From positions 93,993 to 99,316 of the forward strand of contig DKPB01000083.1 in assembly GCA_002471015.1 (NCBI GenBank): a stretch of 5,324 nt of DNA, read 5' to 3'. The translations under genes were made by a program, and so were the position numbers. Each line of letters begins with the position of its first letter. Position 1 is the stretch's first letter. The notes below the pieces were generated by a model. It ran no database searches, was not told the DNA's origin, and was given only the letters and a program-made list of their open reading frames with translations. The DNA comes from Stenotrophomonas sp. UBA7346 (GTDB lineage Bacteria; Pseudomonadota; Gammaproteobacteria; Xanthomonadales; Xanthomonadaceae). Positions 1-4,608 of this stretch are shown in pieces.

Positions 1-36
1 CCGCCTTTTTTGTGCCTGATGGTCGCAGCACCGCCT

Positions 37-59
37 GTAGTGCCGAGCCATGCTCGGCA
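37..59 (+). repeat. SMAG-type GTAG palindrome, copy 1
   Basis: A 23-bp element: a GTAG head followed by an 8-bp perfect inverted repeat (TGCCGAGC and GCTCGGCA) around a 3-nt loop. It is the exact reverse complement of the copies at 81-103 and 172-194. The GTAG head plus short palindrome is what I recall of the SMAG family in Stenotrophomonas maltophilia. With copy 2 it forms an inverted pair whose 23-bp arms match perfectly across a 21-nt gap, so an RNA across both could fold either as two small hairpins or as one long one. Such elements are usually moved by REP-associated tyrosine transposases; none is encoded here. Confidence 0.88.
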
Positions 60-80
60 GAGCTTCTACCCCCAATGCCC

Positions 81-103
81 TGCCGAGCATGGCTCGGCAC
101 TAC
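81..103 (-). repeat. SMAG-type GTAG palindrome, copy 2
   Basis: Identical to the copy at 172-194 and inverted relative to the copy at 37-59. The head (CTAC, reading GTAG on the minus strand) is at 100-103, and the palindrome arms are at 81-88 and 92-99. It lies in the 3' flank of accC, and RNA reading through from accC would carry it as a hairpin. Confidence 0.88.
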
Positions 104-112
104 ATTCCTGCG

Positions 113-141
113 CCCTCCCTTTGGCGTAGCCAAGGGGAGGG
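113..141. repeat. Hairpin repeat downstream of accC
   Basis: Arms at 113-125 and 129-141 pair over 13 positions (12 Watson-Crick pairs and one G-T) around a 3-nt loop, and a G-rich tail runs on to about 152. I recall similar sequences (CCCTCCCTTTGG and its partner) scattered between genes in Stenotrophomonas and Xanthomonas. It could stabilise the 3' end of, or attenuate, the accC transcript. No T-tract follows on either strand, so an intrinsic terminator is not supported. Confidence 0.6.
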
Positions 142-171
142 CTGGGGAGGGGTAAGTCTTTTGGGCCTTCA

Positions 172-194
172 TGCCGAGCATGGCTCGGCACTAC
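172..194 (-). repeat. SMAG-type GTAG palindrome, copy 3
   Basis: Exact 23-bp copy of the element at 81-103, same orientation, ending 14 bp from the accC stop codon. Palindrome arms TGCCGAGC and GCTCGGCA flank an ATG loop. It is the first hairpin that RNA polymerase would meet after leaving accC, so it may act in 3'-end protection or partial termination. Confidence 0.88.
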
Positions 195-208
195 CGGTGC
201 TGCCCCGA

Positions 209-1576
209 TCAGGTCAGCGCGATCGAACGCGTCTTGCGCTCGGCAAGGCGCTTTTCCAGATAGTGGATGTTCTGTCCACCGGCCTGGAAACCCTGGTCGC
301 GCATGATGCGCTGCTGCAACGCGACGTTGGTCTTGATGCCGTCCACGACCATCTCGCTCAGCGCAACCCGCATGCGGGCAATGGCGGTTTCGCGGTCCGG
401 ACCGTGCACGATCAGCTTGCCGATCATCGAGTCATAGTTCGGCGGCACCTTGTAGCCGGCGTAGATGTGCGTATCAACGCGCACACCCGGGCCACCCGGC
501 GGATAGAAGCCGGTGATCAGGCCGGGGCTGGGAATGAAGGTTTCCGCGTCCTCGGCGTTGATGCGGCATTCGATCGCGTGGCCGTGCAGCACCACATCGC
601 TCTGCTTGATGCTCAGCTTCTGGCCGGAGGCAATACGCAGCTGCTCGGCAACCAGGTCGATACCGGTCACCATCTCGGTCACCGGATGTTCCACCTGCAC
701 GCGGGTGTTCATTTCGATGAAGTAGAACTTGCCGTCTTCGAACAGGAACTCGAAGGTGCCGGCGCCGCGGTAGCCGATGCGGATGCAGGCTTCCACGCAG
801 ACCTTGCCGATCTGCTCGCGCAGTTCGGAGCTGATGCCCGGTGCCGGTGCTTCTTCCACCACCTTCTGGTGACGACGCTGCATCGAGCAGTCGCGCTCAC
901 CGAGGTGGATGGCATTGCCCTGGCCGTCGGCCAGCACCTGGATTTCCACGTGACGCGGATTTTCCAGGTACTTCTCCATGTAGACCTCACCATTGCCGAA
1001 CGCCGCTTTGGCTTCGGACTTGGTGGTTTCGATGGAGGCCTTCAACGCGCCCTCGGCATGCACCACGCGCATGCCGCGGCCGCCACCACCACCGGAGGCC
1101 TTGATGATGACCGGGTAGCCGATCTCACGGGCGATCTTGGTGTTGGTGACGATGTCTTCGCCCAGCGGGCCGCCCGAGCCGGGCACGCACGGCACGCCGG
1201 CGGCCTTCATCGCGCGGATGGCTTCCACCTTGTCGCCCATCAGGCGGATGGTTTCCGCACGCGGGCCGATGAAGATGAAACCGGACTGCTCCACGCGCTC
1301 GGCGAAGTCGGCGTTCTCGGACAGGAAGCCGTAACCCGGGTGGATGGCCTGGGCGTCGGTGACTTCGGCCGCGGCGATCAGTGCCGGGATGTTGAGGTAG
1401 CTTTCCGACGACGGTGCCGGACCAATGCAGACCGATTCATCGGCCATGGCCACGTGCTTGAGGTTGCGGTCGACGGTGGAGTGCACCGCGACCGTGCGGA
1501 TACCCAGGGTGTGGCACGCGCGCAGGATGCGCAGCGCGATTTCACCCCGGTTGGCGATTACGACTTTATCGAGCAT
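209..1576 (-). CDS. accC: Biotin carboxylase subunit of acetyl-CoA carboxylase
   Basis: The 455-residue product catalyses ATP- and bicarbonate-dependent carboxylation of biotin on AccB in the cytoplasm, the first half-reaction of malonyl-CoA formation. The order is N-terminal biotin carboxylase domain (VIANRGEIALRI, residues 6-17), ATP-grasp domain with glycine-rich loop GGGGGRGM at 162-169, then C-terminal domain. Residues known to be important in the E. coli enzyme fall at the same numbers here: K116, K159, H209, E276, E288, N290, R292, E296 and R338. Length is close to the usual 449 or so. The ATG at 1576 gives the canonical N-terminus. No good Shine-Dalgarno sequence precedes it (the 10 bases upstream read CGGCCCTGAC), which suggests the gene once relied on coupling to accB. 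A four-helix-bundle gene now separates the two, leaving 54 nt between that gene and accC. The genes around it in the minus-strand cluster are accB and aroQ. Confidence 0.98.
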   Translation of the reverse strand: MLDKVVIANRGEIALRILRACHTLGIRTVAVHSTVDRNLKHVAMADESVCIGPAPSSESYLNIPALIAAAEVTDAQAIHPGYGFLSENADFAERVEQSGFIFIGPRAETIRLMGDKVEAIRAMKAAGVPCVPGSGGPLGEDIVTNTKIAREIGYPVIIKASGGGGGRGMRVVHAEGALKASIETTKSEAKAAFGNGEVYMEKYLENPRHVEIQVLADGQGNAIHLGERDCSMQRRHQKVVEEAPAPGISSELREQIGKVCVEACIRIGYRGAGTFEFLFEDGKFYFIEMNTRVQVEHPVTEMVTGIDLVAEQLRIASGQKLSIKQSDVVLHGHAIECRINAEDAETFIPSPGLITGFYPPGGPGVRVDTHIYAGYKVPPNYDSMIGKLIVHGPDRETAIARMRVALSEMVVDGIKTNVALQQRIMRDQGFQAGGQNIHYLEKRLAERKTRSIALT

Positions 1577-1592
1577 GTCAGGGCCGTTAATG

Positions 1593-1618
1593 GGGAGTGG
1601 GGAATCGGGAATTGGGAA
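1593..1618 (+). repeat. Left inverted-repeat arm of the cassette (G-rich heptads)
   Basis: Four tandem units close to GGGAATN (the outermost reads GGGAGTG), matching the reverse complement of 1994-2019 at 22 of 26 positions. It lies between the four-helix-bundle stop codon and accC. On the plus strand (the template strand for the acc genes) it holds four G runs of three or more, at 1592-1595, 1599-1602, 1607-1609 and 1614-1616, with loops of 3-4 nt, which fits the canonical G-quadruplex pattern. In the mRNA it appears as the C-rich partner of the upstream arm. Confidence 0.85.
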
Positions 1619-1630
1619 AATCTTGCATCT

Positions 1631-2008
1631 TCAGTTCCCACGCTTTTGCAAGGCGTTCATCAAAGCGGTCAAACGCGCGAAAATCCGATCAATCAGCTCA
1701 TCAAGTTCGGTACTTGGGCTGATGTAGCCCAAGCGGCAGGCGATCTGCAGATGAGTGCTTGCTTCGGACAACGATCCGCGGGCGATTGACAGAAAACGCA
1801 GGTATTCGGGAGTGGAGCGGCGGGCAGCACCCTCGGCAATGTTGGCCGGCACGCTGACCGCGGATCGCCGCAGCTGCGACGTCAATCCGAATAGTTCGGA
1901 TCGGGGAAATGCCTCAGAAGCTTTGTAGACCATTTCCACCATGTCCATGGAGTCGCGCCATACGTCGAGCCGCTCATGCGGCCGTTTTGGCGATTCCCCA
2001 TTCTCCAT
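1631..2008 (-). CDS. Four-helix-bundle protein, 23S rRNA intervening-sequence (IVP/S23) family
   Basis: A 125-residue protein with the family hallmark in the middle: FPRSELFGLTSQLRRSAVSV followed by PANIAEG (residues 34-60), then PEYLRFLSIARGSLSEASTHL (67-87). The first 12 residues are polar and probably not part of the bundle. Relatives are encoded inside intervening sequences of 23S rRNA in several bacteria, and a related fold is the Avd accessory protein of diversity-generating retroelements; the molecular role of stand-alone members is unclear. The ATG lies 15 nt after the accB stop codon, with GGGAG six bases upstream as ribosome binding site. That site and the first codons (M-E-N-G-E) lie within the right inverted-repeat arm. 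It shares no evident biochemistry with its neighbours and seems to be a guest in the acc operon. No signal peptide or membrane segment is visible. The family call is confident, the function unknown. Confidence 0.93.
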   Translation of the reverse strand: MENGESPKRPHERLDVWRDSMDMVEMVYKASEAFPRSELFGLTSQLRRSAVSVPANIAEGAARRSTPEYLRFLSIARGSLSEASTHLQIACRLGYISPSTELDELIDRIFARLTALMNALQKRGN

Positions 2009-2019
2009 TCCCGACTCCC
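1994..2019 (-). repeat. Right inverted-repeat arm of the cassette, overlapping the start of the four-helix-bundle gene
   Basis: Read on the coding (minus) strand it is four heptads close to GGGAATN, the outermost being GGGAGTC. Aligned with the left arm, mismatches fall at alignment positions 7, 14, 16 and 21; three of the four are at the variable last base of a heptad. It contains the candidate Shine-Dalgarno GGGAG (coding strand, 2019-2015) and the ATG (2008-2006) of the cassette gene, so pairing with the left arm would mask translation initiation. Confidence 0.85.
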
Positions 2020-2023
2020 GTCG

Positions 2024-2503
2024 TTACTGGATCACGAACAGCGGCTGGTCGAATTCAACCGGGCTGCCGTTCTCGCCGAGGATGGCCACCACGGTGCCGG
2101 ACACTTCGGCCTCGATCGGGTTGAACATCTTCATCGCTTCGATGATGGCCAGGGTTTCGCCGGCCTTGACGGTCTGGCCAACGCTGACGAAGGCCGGCTT
2201 GTCCGGCGAGGACGAGGCGTAGAAGGTGCCGACCATCGGCGCGCGCTGCACGTGGCCTTCCGGCAGGGCATTGCCCGGCTTGGCGGTGCCGCCGGTGGAG
2301 GCTTCGGTCGGGCCGCTCATCGGCATGGCGGGCGCAGCGGCAGCTGCCGGAGCGGCGGCATAGACCGGTGCCGGCGCAGCGACGAAACCGCCGACCGGGT
2401 TGCGCGACAGGCGTACGGATTCTTCGCCTTCCTTGATCTCGATTTCAGCCAGGTTCGACTCTTCCAGCAGGTCGATGAGCTTCTTGATTTTGCGCAGATC
2501 CAT
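2024..2503 (-). CDS. accB: Biotin carboxyl carrier protein of acetyl-CoA carboxylase (AccB/BCCP)
   Basis: The 159-residue protein carries the biotin that AccC carboxylates and the transferase subunits discharge onto acetyl-CoA. Visible parts in order: N-terminal helix MDLRKIKKLIDLLEESNLAEIEI, a flexible Ala/Pro-rich linker (about residues 40-80), and a biotinyl domain with the thumb-like segment YASSSPDKPAF (95-105) and the biotinylation motif EAMKM at 122-126, making K125 the expected biotin-accepting lysine. Biotin would be attached by BirA, encoded elsewhere. The ATG at 2503 is preceded on the coding strand by AGAGG with a 5-nt spacer, a good ribosome binding site. The TAA stop lies within a CGTTA direct repeat at the edge of the inserted cassette. 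The upstream neighbour (LprI-like) ends 54 nt away. Confidence 0.98.
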   Translation of the reverse strand: MDLRKIKKLIDLLEESNLAEIEIKEGEESVRLSRNPVGGFVAAPAPVYAAAPAAAAAPAMPMSGPTEASTGGTAKPGNALPEGHVQRAPMVGTFYASSSPDKPAFVSVGQTVKAGETLAIIEAMKMFNPIEAEVSGTVVAILGENGSPVEFDQPLFVIQ

Positions 2504-2540
2504 GAGGGCCTCTTTGGTTGCAGTAAGTCAGTAAGGAGTA

Positions 2541-2553
2541 GGCGCGCGGCGCC
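2541..2553. repeat. Small GC hairpin between the LprI-like gene and accB
   Basis: GGCGC and GCGCC arms around a 3-nt loop, in the 54-nt gap between the two genes. No T-tract follows. Next to it, 2521-2535 is a near tandem duplication of CAGTAAGT. The hairpin could mildly shape transcript processing upstream of accB, but it is short enough in GC-rich DNA to be coincidental. Confidence 0.3.
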
Positions 2554-2557
2554 CGGG

Positions 2558-2986
2558 TCAAAGTTCGTAGAAATCGCGCAGCTGCCGGGTACGGTCCTGC
2601 GCATGGGTGGTAAGACAGTGCATCTTCGCGCCGTTGCGCGAGGTGCCATCAGCGTTGAACGCGTAGACCGCGTCGCAATCCTTGTCGCGCAGCTGGATCC
2701 AGGCGCGCTGCGCGGCGATCAGCTGCTGTTCGGCCTCGCCGCAATGCGTGCAGCTGCCATCGGCGGTCTGCTGCTGCAGCTGGCGGCGGGCCTGCTTGTA
2801 GGTGGTGTTCAACAGTGCGTCGGCATCGCTGGCACGGTCGGATGCGCACAGGTCGCTCTCCATCGTGCTGGTCACATGCGCGCAGTCGATGCCTTCGGCG
2901 GCGCGCTCCAGGTGCTGCGCATGCGCAGCCGCCAGCGGCAGGCACGCCATGGCCATGGCCGTCAGTATGCGCAGCAGGGTGTTCAC
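2558..2986 (-). CDS. Exported LprI/DUF1311-like cysteine-rich protein
   Basis: A 142-residue protein with the DUF1311 (LprI N-terminal) pattern: C35...STMESDLC47, a Tyr in NTTYKQA near 63, then AAQRAWIQLRDKDC104 and a late C124 before R-x-L. The N-terminus VNTLLRILTAMAMACLPLAAAHA is a likely signal peptide with cleavage after AHA (residue 23), so the mature protein is probably periplasmic, with disulfides. C79 and C82 (CTHC) add a CxxC pair beyond the four cysteines I expect in the family. The founding relative, mycobacterial LprI, is reported to inhibit lysozyme; that role is not shown by this sequence. The GTG start is chosen because it overlaps the aroQ stop as GTGA, implying translational coupling, and because the alternative ATG at codon 11 would leave too short a signal peptide. 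The neighbours are housekeeping genes with no obvious functional link. Confidence 0.85.
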   Translation of the reverse strand: MNTLLRILTAMAMACLPLAAAHAQHLERAAEGIDCAHVTSTMESDLCASDRASDADALLNTTYKQARRQLQQQTADGSCTHCGEAEQQLIAAQRAWIQLRDKDCDAVYAFNADGTSRNGAKMHCLTTHAQDRTRQLRDFYEL

Positions 2987-3429
2987 GCAGCCGACCCCAC
3001 GCGGGCCAAGGCGGCGTCCATCGCGTAGCGGTAGCTGTCGGCGCCGAAGCCGCAGATCACGCCGACGGCCTTGTCGCTCAGGTAGCTGTGCTGGCGGAAC
3101 GGCTCGCGCGCATGCGGGTTGGACAGGTGGATCTCGATGAACGGAATCGCCACCCCGGCCAGCGCATCGCGCAGGGCTACCGAGGTATGGGTGAAGGCGG
3201 CGGGGTTGATCAGGATGAAAGCGGTTCCATCGGCACGCGCAGCCTGCACCCGGTCCACCAGCACATGCTCGGCGTTGGACTGCAGGTGTTCGCTCTGGTG
3301 CCCCTGTGCCTGTGCCTGTGCGGCCAGCGCAGCGTCGATCTGGGCCAGCGTGGTGTGGCCGTAGACGTCGGGCTCGCGGGTGCCCAGCAGGTTGAGGTTG
3401 GGGCCGTGAAGGACCAGCAGTTTTGCCAT
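2983..3429 (-). CDS. aroQ: Type II 3-dehydroquinate dehydratase
   Basis: The 148-residue protein interconverts 3-dehydroquinate and 3-dehydroshikimate in the shikimate pathway, as a cytoplasmic dodecamer in the known family. Motifs seen: HGPNLNLLGTREPDVYG at residues 8-24, with N11, R18 and the catalytic Tyr Y23; QSNAEH at 50-55; INPAAFTHTSVALRDAL at 74-90; and IEIHLSN at 98-104, with the catalytic His H101; then R112. Length is normal for the family. The ATG at 3429 gives the standard MAKLLVLHGPN start; the frame is open much further upstream (to 3849) but that part resembles no protein. No strong Shine-Dalgarno is visible. The stop overlaps the following gene by four bases. An imperfect CCTGTG repeat around 3303-3320 encodes the AQAQAQ run at 37-42. 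It is the first gene of the minus-strand cluster and probably follows the promoter of the cluster. Confidence 0.97.
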   Translation of the reverse strand: MAKLLVLHGPNLNLLGTREPDVYGHTTLAQIDAALAAQAQAQGHQSEHLQSNAEHVLVDRVQAARADGTAFILINPAAFTHTSVALRDALAGVAIPFIEIHLSNPHAREPFRQHSYLSDKAVGVICGFGADSYRYAMDAALARVGSAA

Positions 3430-3494
3430 GTGCCAAGGGTCGGCGGGGAAGGGCGGCAGTGTGAGGGAAGCGGGGGATGCTGTCCAGTTCGGCG

Positions 3495-3540
3495 AAATTA
3501 GCCGTGTTTTAATCGTTTGTTTGAAATTTGAAGCTGTGCT
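3495..3540 (-). promoter_or_regulatory. AT-rich stretch, probable promoter region of aroQ and the acc cluster
   Basis: This patch, 65-110 bp upstream of the aroQ start, is far richer in A+T than its surroundings and reads on the minus strand with candidates such as CGATTAAAAC for a -10. I cannot place a convincing -35 and -10 pair with proper spacing, so this is a location call by composition and position only. Confidence 0.3.
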
Positions 3541-3695
3541 GGGGCTGCTTGTGGGGCAATGCCTTTGGGTCCTATCGGATGACGGCTTGGACACGCAGTT
3601 GGGTCCGGACCCAGAGTCACGCAGTTGCGCGATGCGCGGAACTTGCGAGGAAATGAGCGAAGTTGGGCTTTCTCCGAGACCCGCGACGACAAGAG

Positions 3696-3721
3696 CCCCT
3701 CTCCCGCCCGCGGGAGAGGGG
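3696..3721. repeat. CCCCTCTCCCGC hairpin repeat
   Basis: Perfect 12-bp inverted repeat (3696-3707 and 3710-3721) with a 2-nt centre, continuing into TTGGGGTGAGGGCG. I recall very similar intergenic repeats throughout Xanthomonadaceae genomes. It sits in the middle of the region between the divergent aroQ and nemR-like genes, away from any gene end, so a terminator role is unlikely. Confidence 0.7.
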
Positions 3722-3793
3722 TTGGGGTGAGGGCGGAGCGAAGCCGTCATCTCTGATTTGCGGGAAGCCATCCGCACCTGGCTTTCAACGATG

Positions 3794-3815
3794 AAGCCAA
3801 AGCCAAAGCCAAAGC
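3794..3815 (+). repeat. Short tandem repeat (AAGCCA)3.7
   Basis: Three full AAGCCA units plus AAGC, all perfect. It is non-coding here and joins directly to the following hairpin repeat. Slippage could change its copy number, but its distance from the promoters (more than 100 bp from the right-hand operator) suggests little regulatory effect. Confidence 0.7.
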
Positions 3816-3863
3816 TCCCCTCATCCGCCCTCCGGGCACCTTCTCCCACCAGCGGGAGAAGGG
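3816..3863. repeat. Second intergenic hairpin repeat (CCTTCTCCC type)
   Basis: Contains a small GCCC/GGGC stem (3827-3830 with 3834-3837) and a 9-bp perfect inverted repeat, CCTTCTCCC at 3839-3847 with GGGAGAAGG at 3854-3862, around a 6-nt loop. It begins CCCCTCATCCGCCC, a sequence type I recall as a widespread intergenic repeat in proteobacteria. No T-tract follows. It ends about 35 bp before the promoter region of the nemR-like gene. Confidence 0.65.
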
Positions 3864-3895
3864 AAAACGGTTTCCCCTGCGACCTGTGTCGTTCC

Positions 3896-3925
3896 TTGCA
3901 TGCCGAAACAGTCCCGCGGTAATCA
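3896..3925 (+). promoter_or_regulatory. Candidate promoter of the nemR-like operon
   Basis: TTGCAT at 3896-3901 and TAATCA at 3920-3925 with an 18-nt spacer give a passable sigma-70-type promoter whose start site would fall at the beginning of the palindrome at 3932-3950. TTAATA at 3930-3935 is an alternative -10. Position relative to the operator is the main support. Confidence 0.35.
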
Positions 3926-3931
3926 TCCGTT

Positions 3932-3950
3932 AATAGACGACCGGTCTATT
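3932..3950. promoter_or_regulatory. Palindromic operator for the NemR-like repressor
   Basis: AATAGACGACCGGTCTATT has perfect 7-bp arms (AATAGAC and GTCTATT) around 5 nt, with a nested GACCGGTC palindrome offset by 1.5 bp. It lies 18 bp upstream of the repressor start at 3969. TetR-family proteins of the NemR/AcuR type are known to bind TAGAC...GTCTA-like palindromes upstream of their own operons, so autoregulation of this gene pair is the likely meaning. The arms are direct observation; the binder is inferred. Confidence 0.75.
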
Positions 3951-3968
3951 CGCAATAAGCTTCGCTCC

Positions 3969-4598
3969 ATGAACCTATCCCCTAAAGCCCAAGCCACCCG
4001 CCAGCACGTCCTGGACACCGGTTATCGGCTGGTCCTGCAGAAGGGCTTTGCCGCCCTCGGTCTGCAGGAAATCCTCAAGGCCTGCGCCGTGCCCAAGGGC
4101 TCGTTCTATCACTACTTCGCGTCAAAGGAAGTGTTCGGCTGCGAGCTGTTGCAACAGTACGTAGACGGCTACGGGTGCAAGCTCGAACAGCTGCTGGCCG
4201 AACCCGGCACTGGTCGCGAACGGCTGATGCGCTACTGGGATGCCTGGGCGCGTGACCCGGCCGATCCGGCGCAGGGTTGGGCCGAGGAGTGCCTGGTGGT
4301 GAAGTTGGCGGCCGAGGTGTCCGACCTTTCCGAGGACATGCGCCGCGTGCTCGACCAGGGCGTGCAACGTCTGCTGCAACGCATAGCCGCCCTGGTCGAA
4401 GAAGGCCGCGCCGACGGCTCGCTGCCGAACGGCAAGCCCGCACTGGATGTCGCCCGCGTGCTGTACCAGATGTGGTTGGGCGCGGCCCTGCTGTCCAAGC
4501 TCAGCCAGGACCGCCTGCCACTGCAACAGGCACGCGAAGCCACCGAACACCTGCTGTTGTGCGGCAACACCGTCGCACTCTCCACCCCCACCCATTGA
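3969..4598 (+). CDS. NemR-like TetR-family transcriptional repressor
   Basis: A 209-residue regulator with an N-terminal helix-turn-helix (about residues 12-50; core LQEILKACAVPKGSFYHYFASKE) and a C-terminal ligand-sensing domain. From memory it resembles E. coli NemR throughout, including EECLVVKLAAEVSDLSEDMR (106-125) and YQMWLGAALLSKLSQ (166-180). NemR senses electrophiles and hypochlorous acid through Cys106 and Lys175; both have equivalents here, C108 and K177, while the later NemR Cys116 is Ser118. I therefore infer a redox- or aldehyde-responsive repressor. The ATG at 3969 is preferred over the in-frame ATG at 3900 because the operator at 3932-3950 would otherwise be coding and because TetR proteins usually begin shortly before the HTH. 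The Shine-Dalgarno is poor. The DJ-1/PfpI gene follows after 10 nt in the same operon and is its probable target. Confidence 0.9.
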   Translation: MNLSPKAQATRQHVLDTGYRLVLQKGFAALGLQEILKACAVPKGSFYHYFASKEVFGCELLQQYVDGYGCKLEQLLAEPGTGRERLMRYWDAWARDPADPAQGWAEECLVVKLAAEVSDLSEDMRRVLDQGVQRLLQRIAALVEEGRADGSLPNGKPALDVARVLYQMWLGAALLSKLSQDRLPLQQAREATEHLLLCGNTVALSTPTH

Positions 4599-4608
4599 AG
4601 GCACTGCC

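Larger units (their letters stand above)
1585..2026 (-). mobile_element. Putative four-helix-bundle cassette inserted between accB and accC
   Basis: Directly visible: one gene (1631-2008), inverted repeats at 1593-1618 and 1994-2019 matching at 22 of 26 positions, and the pentamer CGTTA outside both ends in direct orientation (1585-1589 and 2022-2026). The right CGTTA overlaps the accB stop codon (TAACG on the coding strand). Removing the segment and one pentamer joins accB to accC as TAACGGCCCTGACATG, a 10-nt spacer. The inside averages about 57% G+C by hand count over 1621-1980, against about 65% in a sampled line of accC. I infer a non-autonomous cassette, since no transposase is present. 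A 5-bp direct repeat can arise by chance, so the target duplication is tentative; the inverted repeats are firm. Confidence 0.6.

Noticed and set aside
6..11. T6 run as the tail of an intrinsic terminator
   Set aside because: Any stem would lie outside the window, so it cannot be assessed.
37..194. CRISPR array
   Set aside because: Only three copies, mixed orientation, unequal spacing, and each copy is itself a GTAG-headed palindrome typical of REP-like elements; no cas genes.
50..1789. 579-codon plus-strand reading frame opposite accC and the four-helix-bundle gene
   Set aside because: It is antisense to accC, which has all catalytic residues in place. Long antisense frames are normal in high-G+C coding DNA, and the translation (His/Asp/Val-rich, no motifs) resembles no protein.
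2521..2535. CAGTAAGT near tandem duplication upstream of accB
   Set aside because: Only two short copies in a 54-nt gap with no matching operator elsewhere; it may be chance.
1976..3028. 350-codon plus-strand frame over accB and the LprI-like gene
   Set aside because: Antisense shadow; both minus-strand genes have clear family motifs and start signals.
3498..3692. 64-codon minus-strand frame upstream of aroQ
   Set aside because: No recognisable motif or ribosome binding site, and it overlaps the AT-rich probable promoter region.
3430..3849. In-frame upstream extension of aroQ
   Set aside because: The extension runs through hairpin repeats and a hexamer repeat (giving FGFGFGF), has no family similarity, and the standard type II dehydroquinase N-terminus starts at 3429.
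3900..3968. Upstream ATG start for the NemR-like regulator (23 extra residues)
   Set aside because: It would place the palindromic operator and probable promoter inside the coding region, and NemR-type proteins begin close to the helix-turn-helix as with the ATG at 3969.
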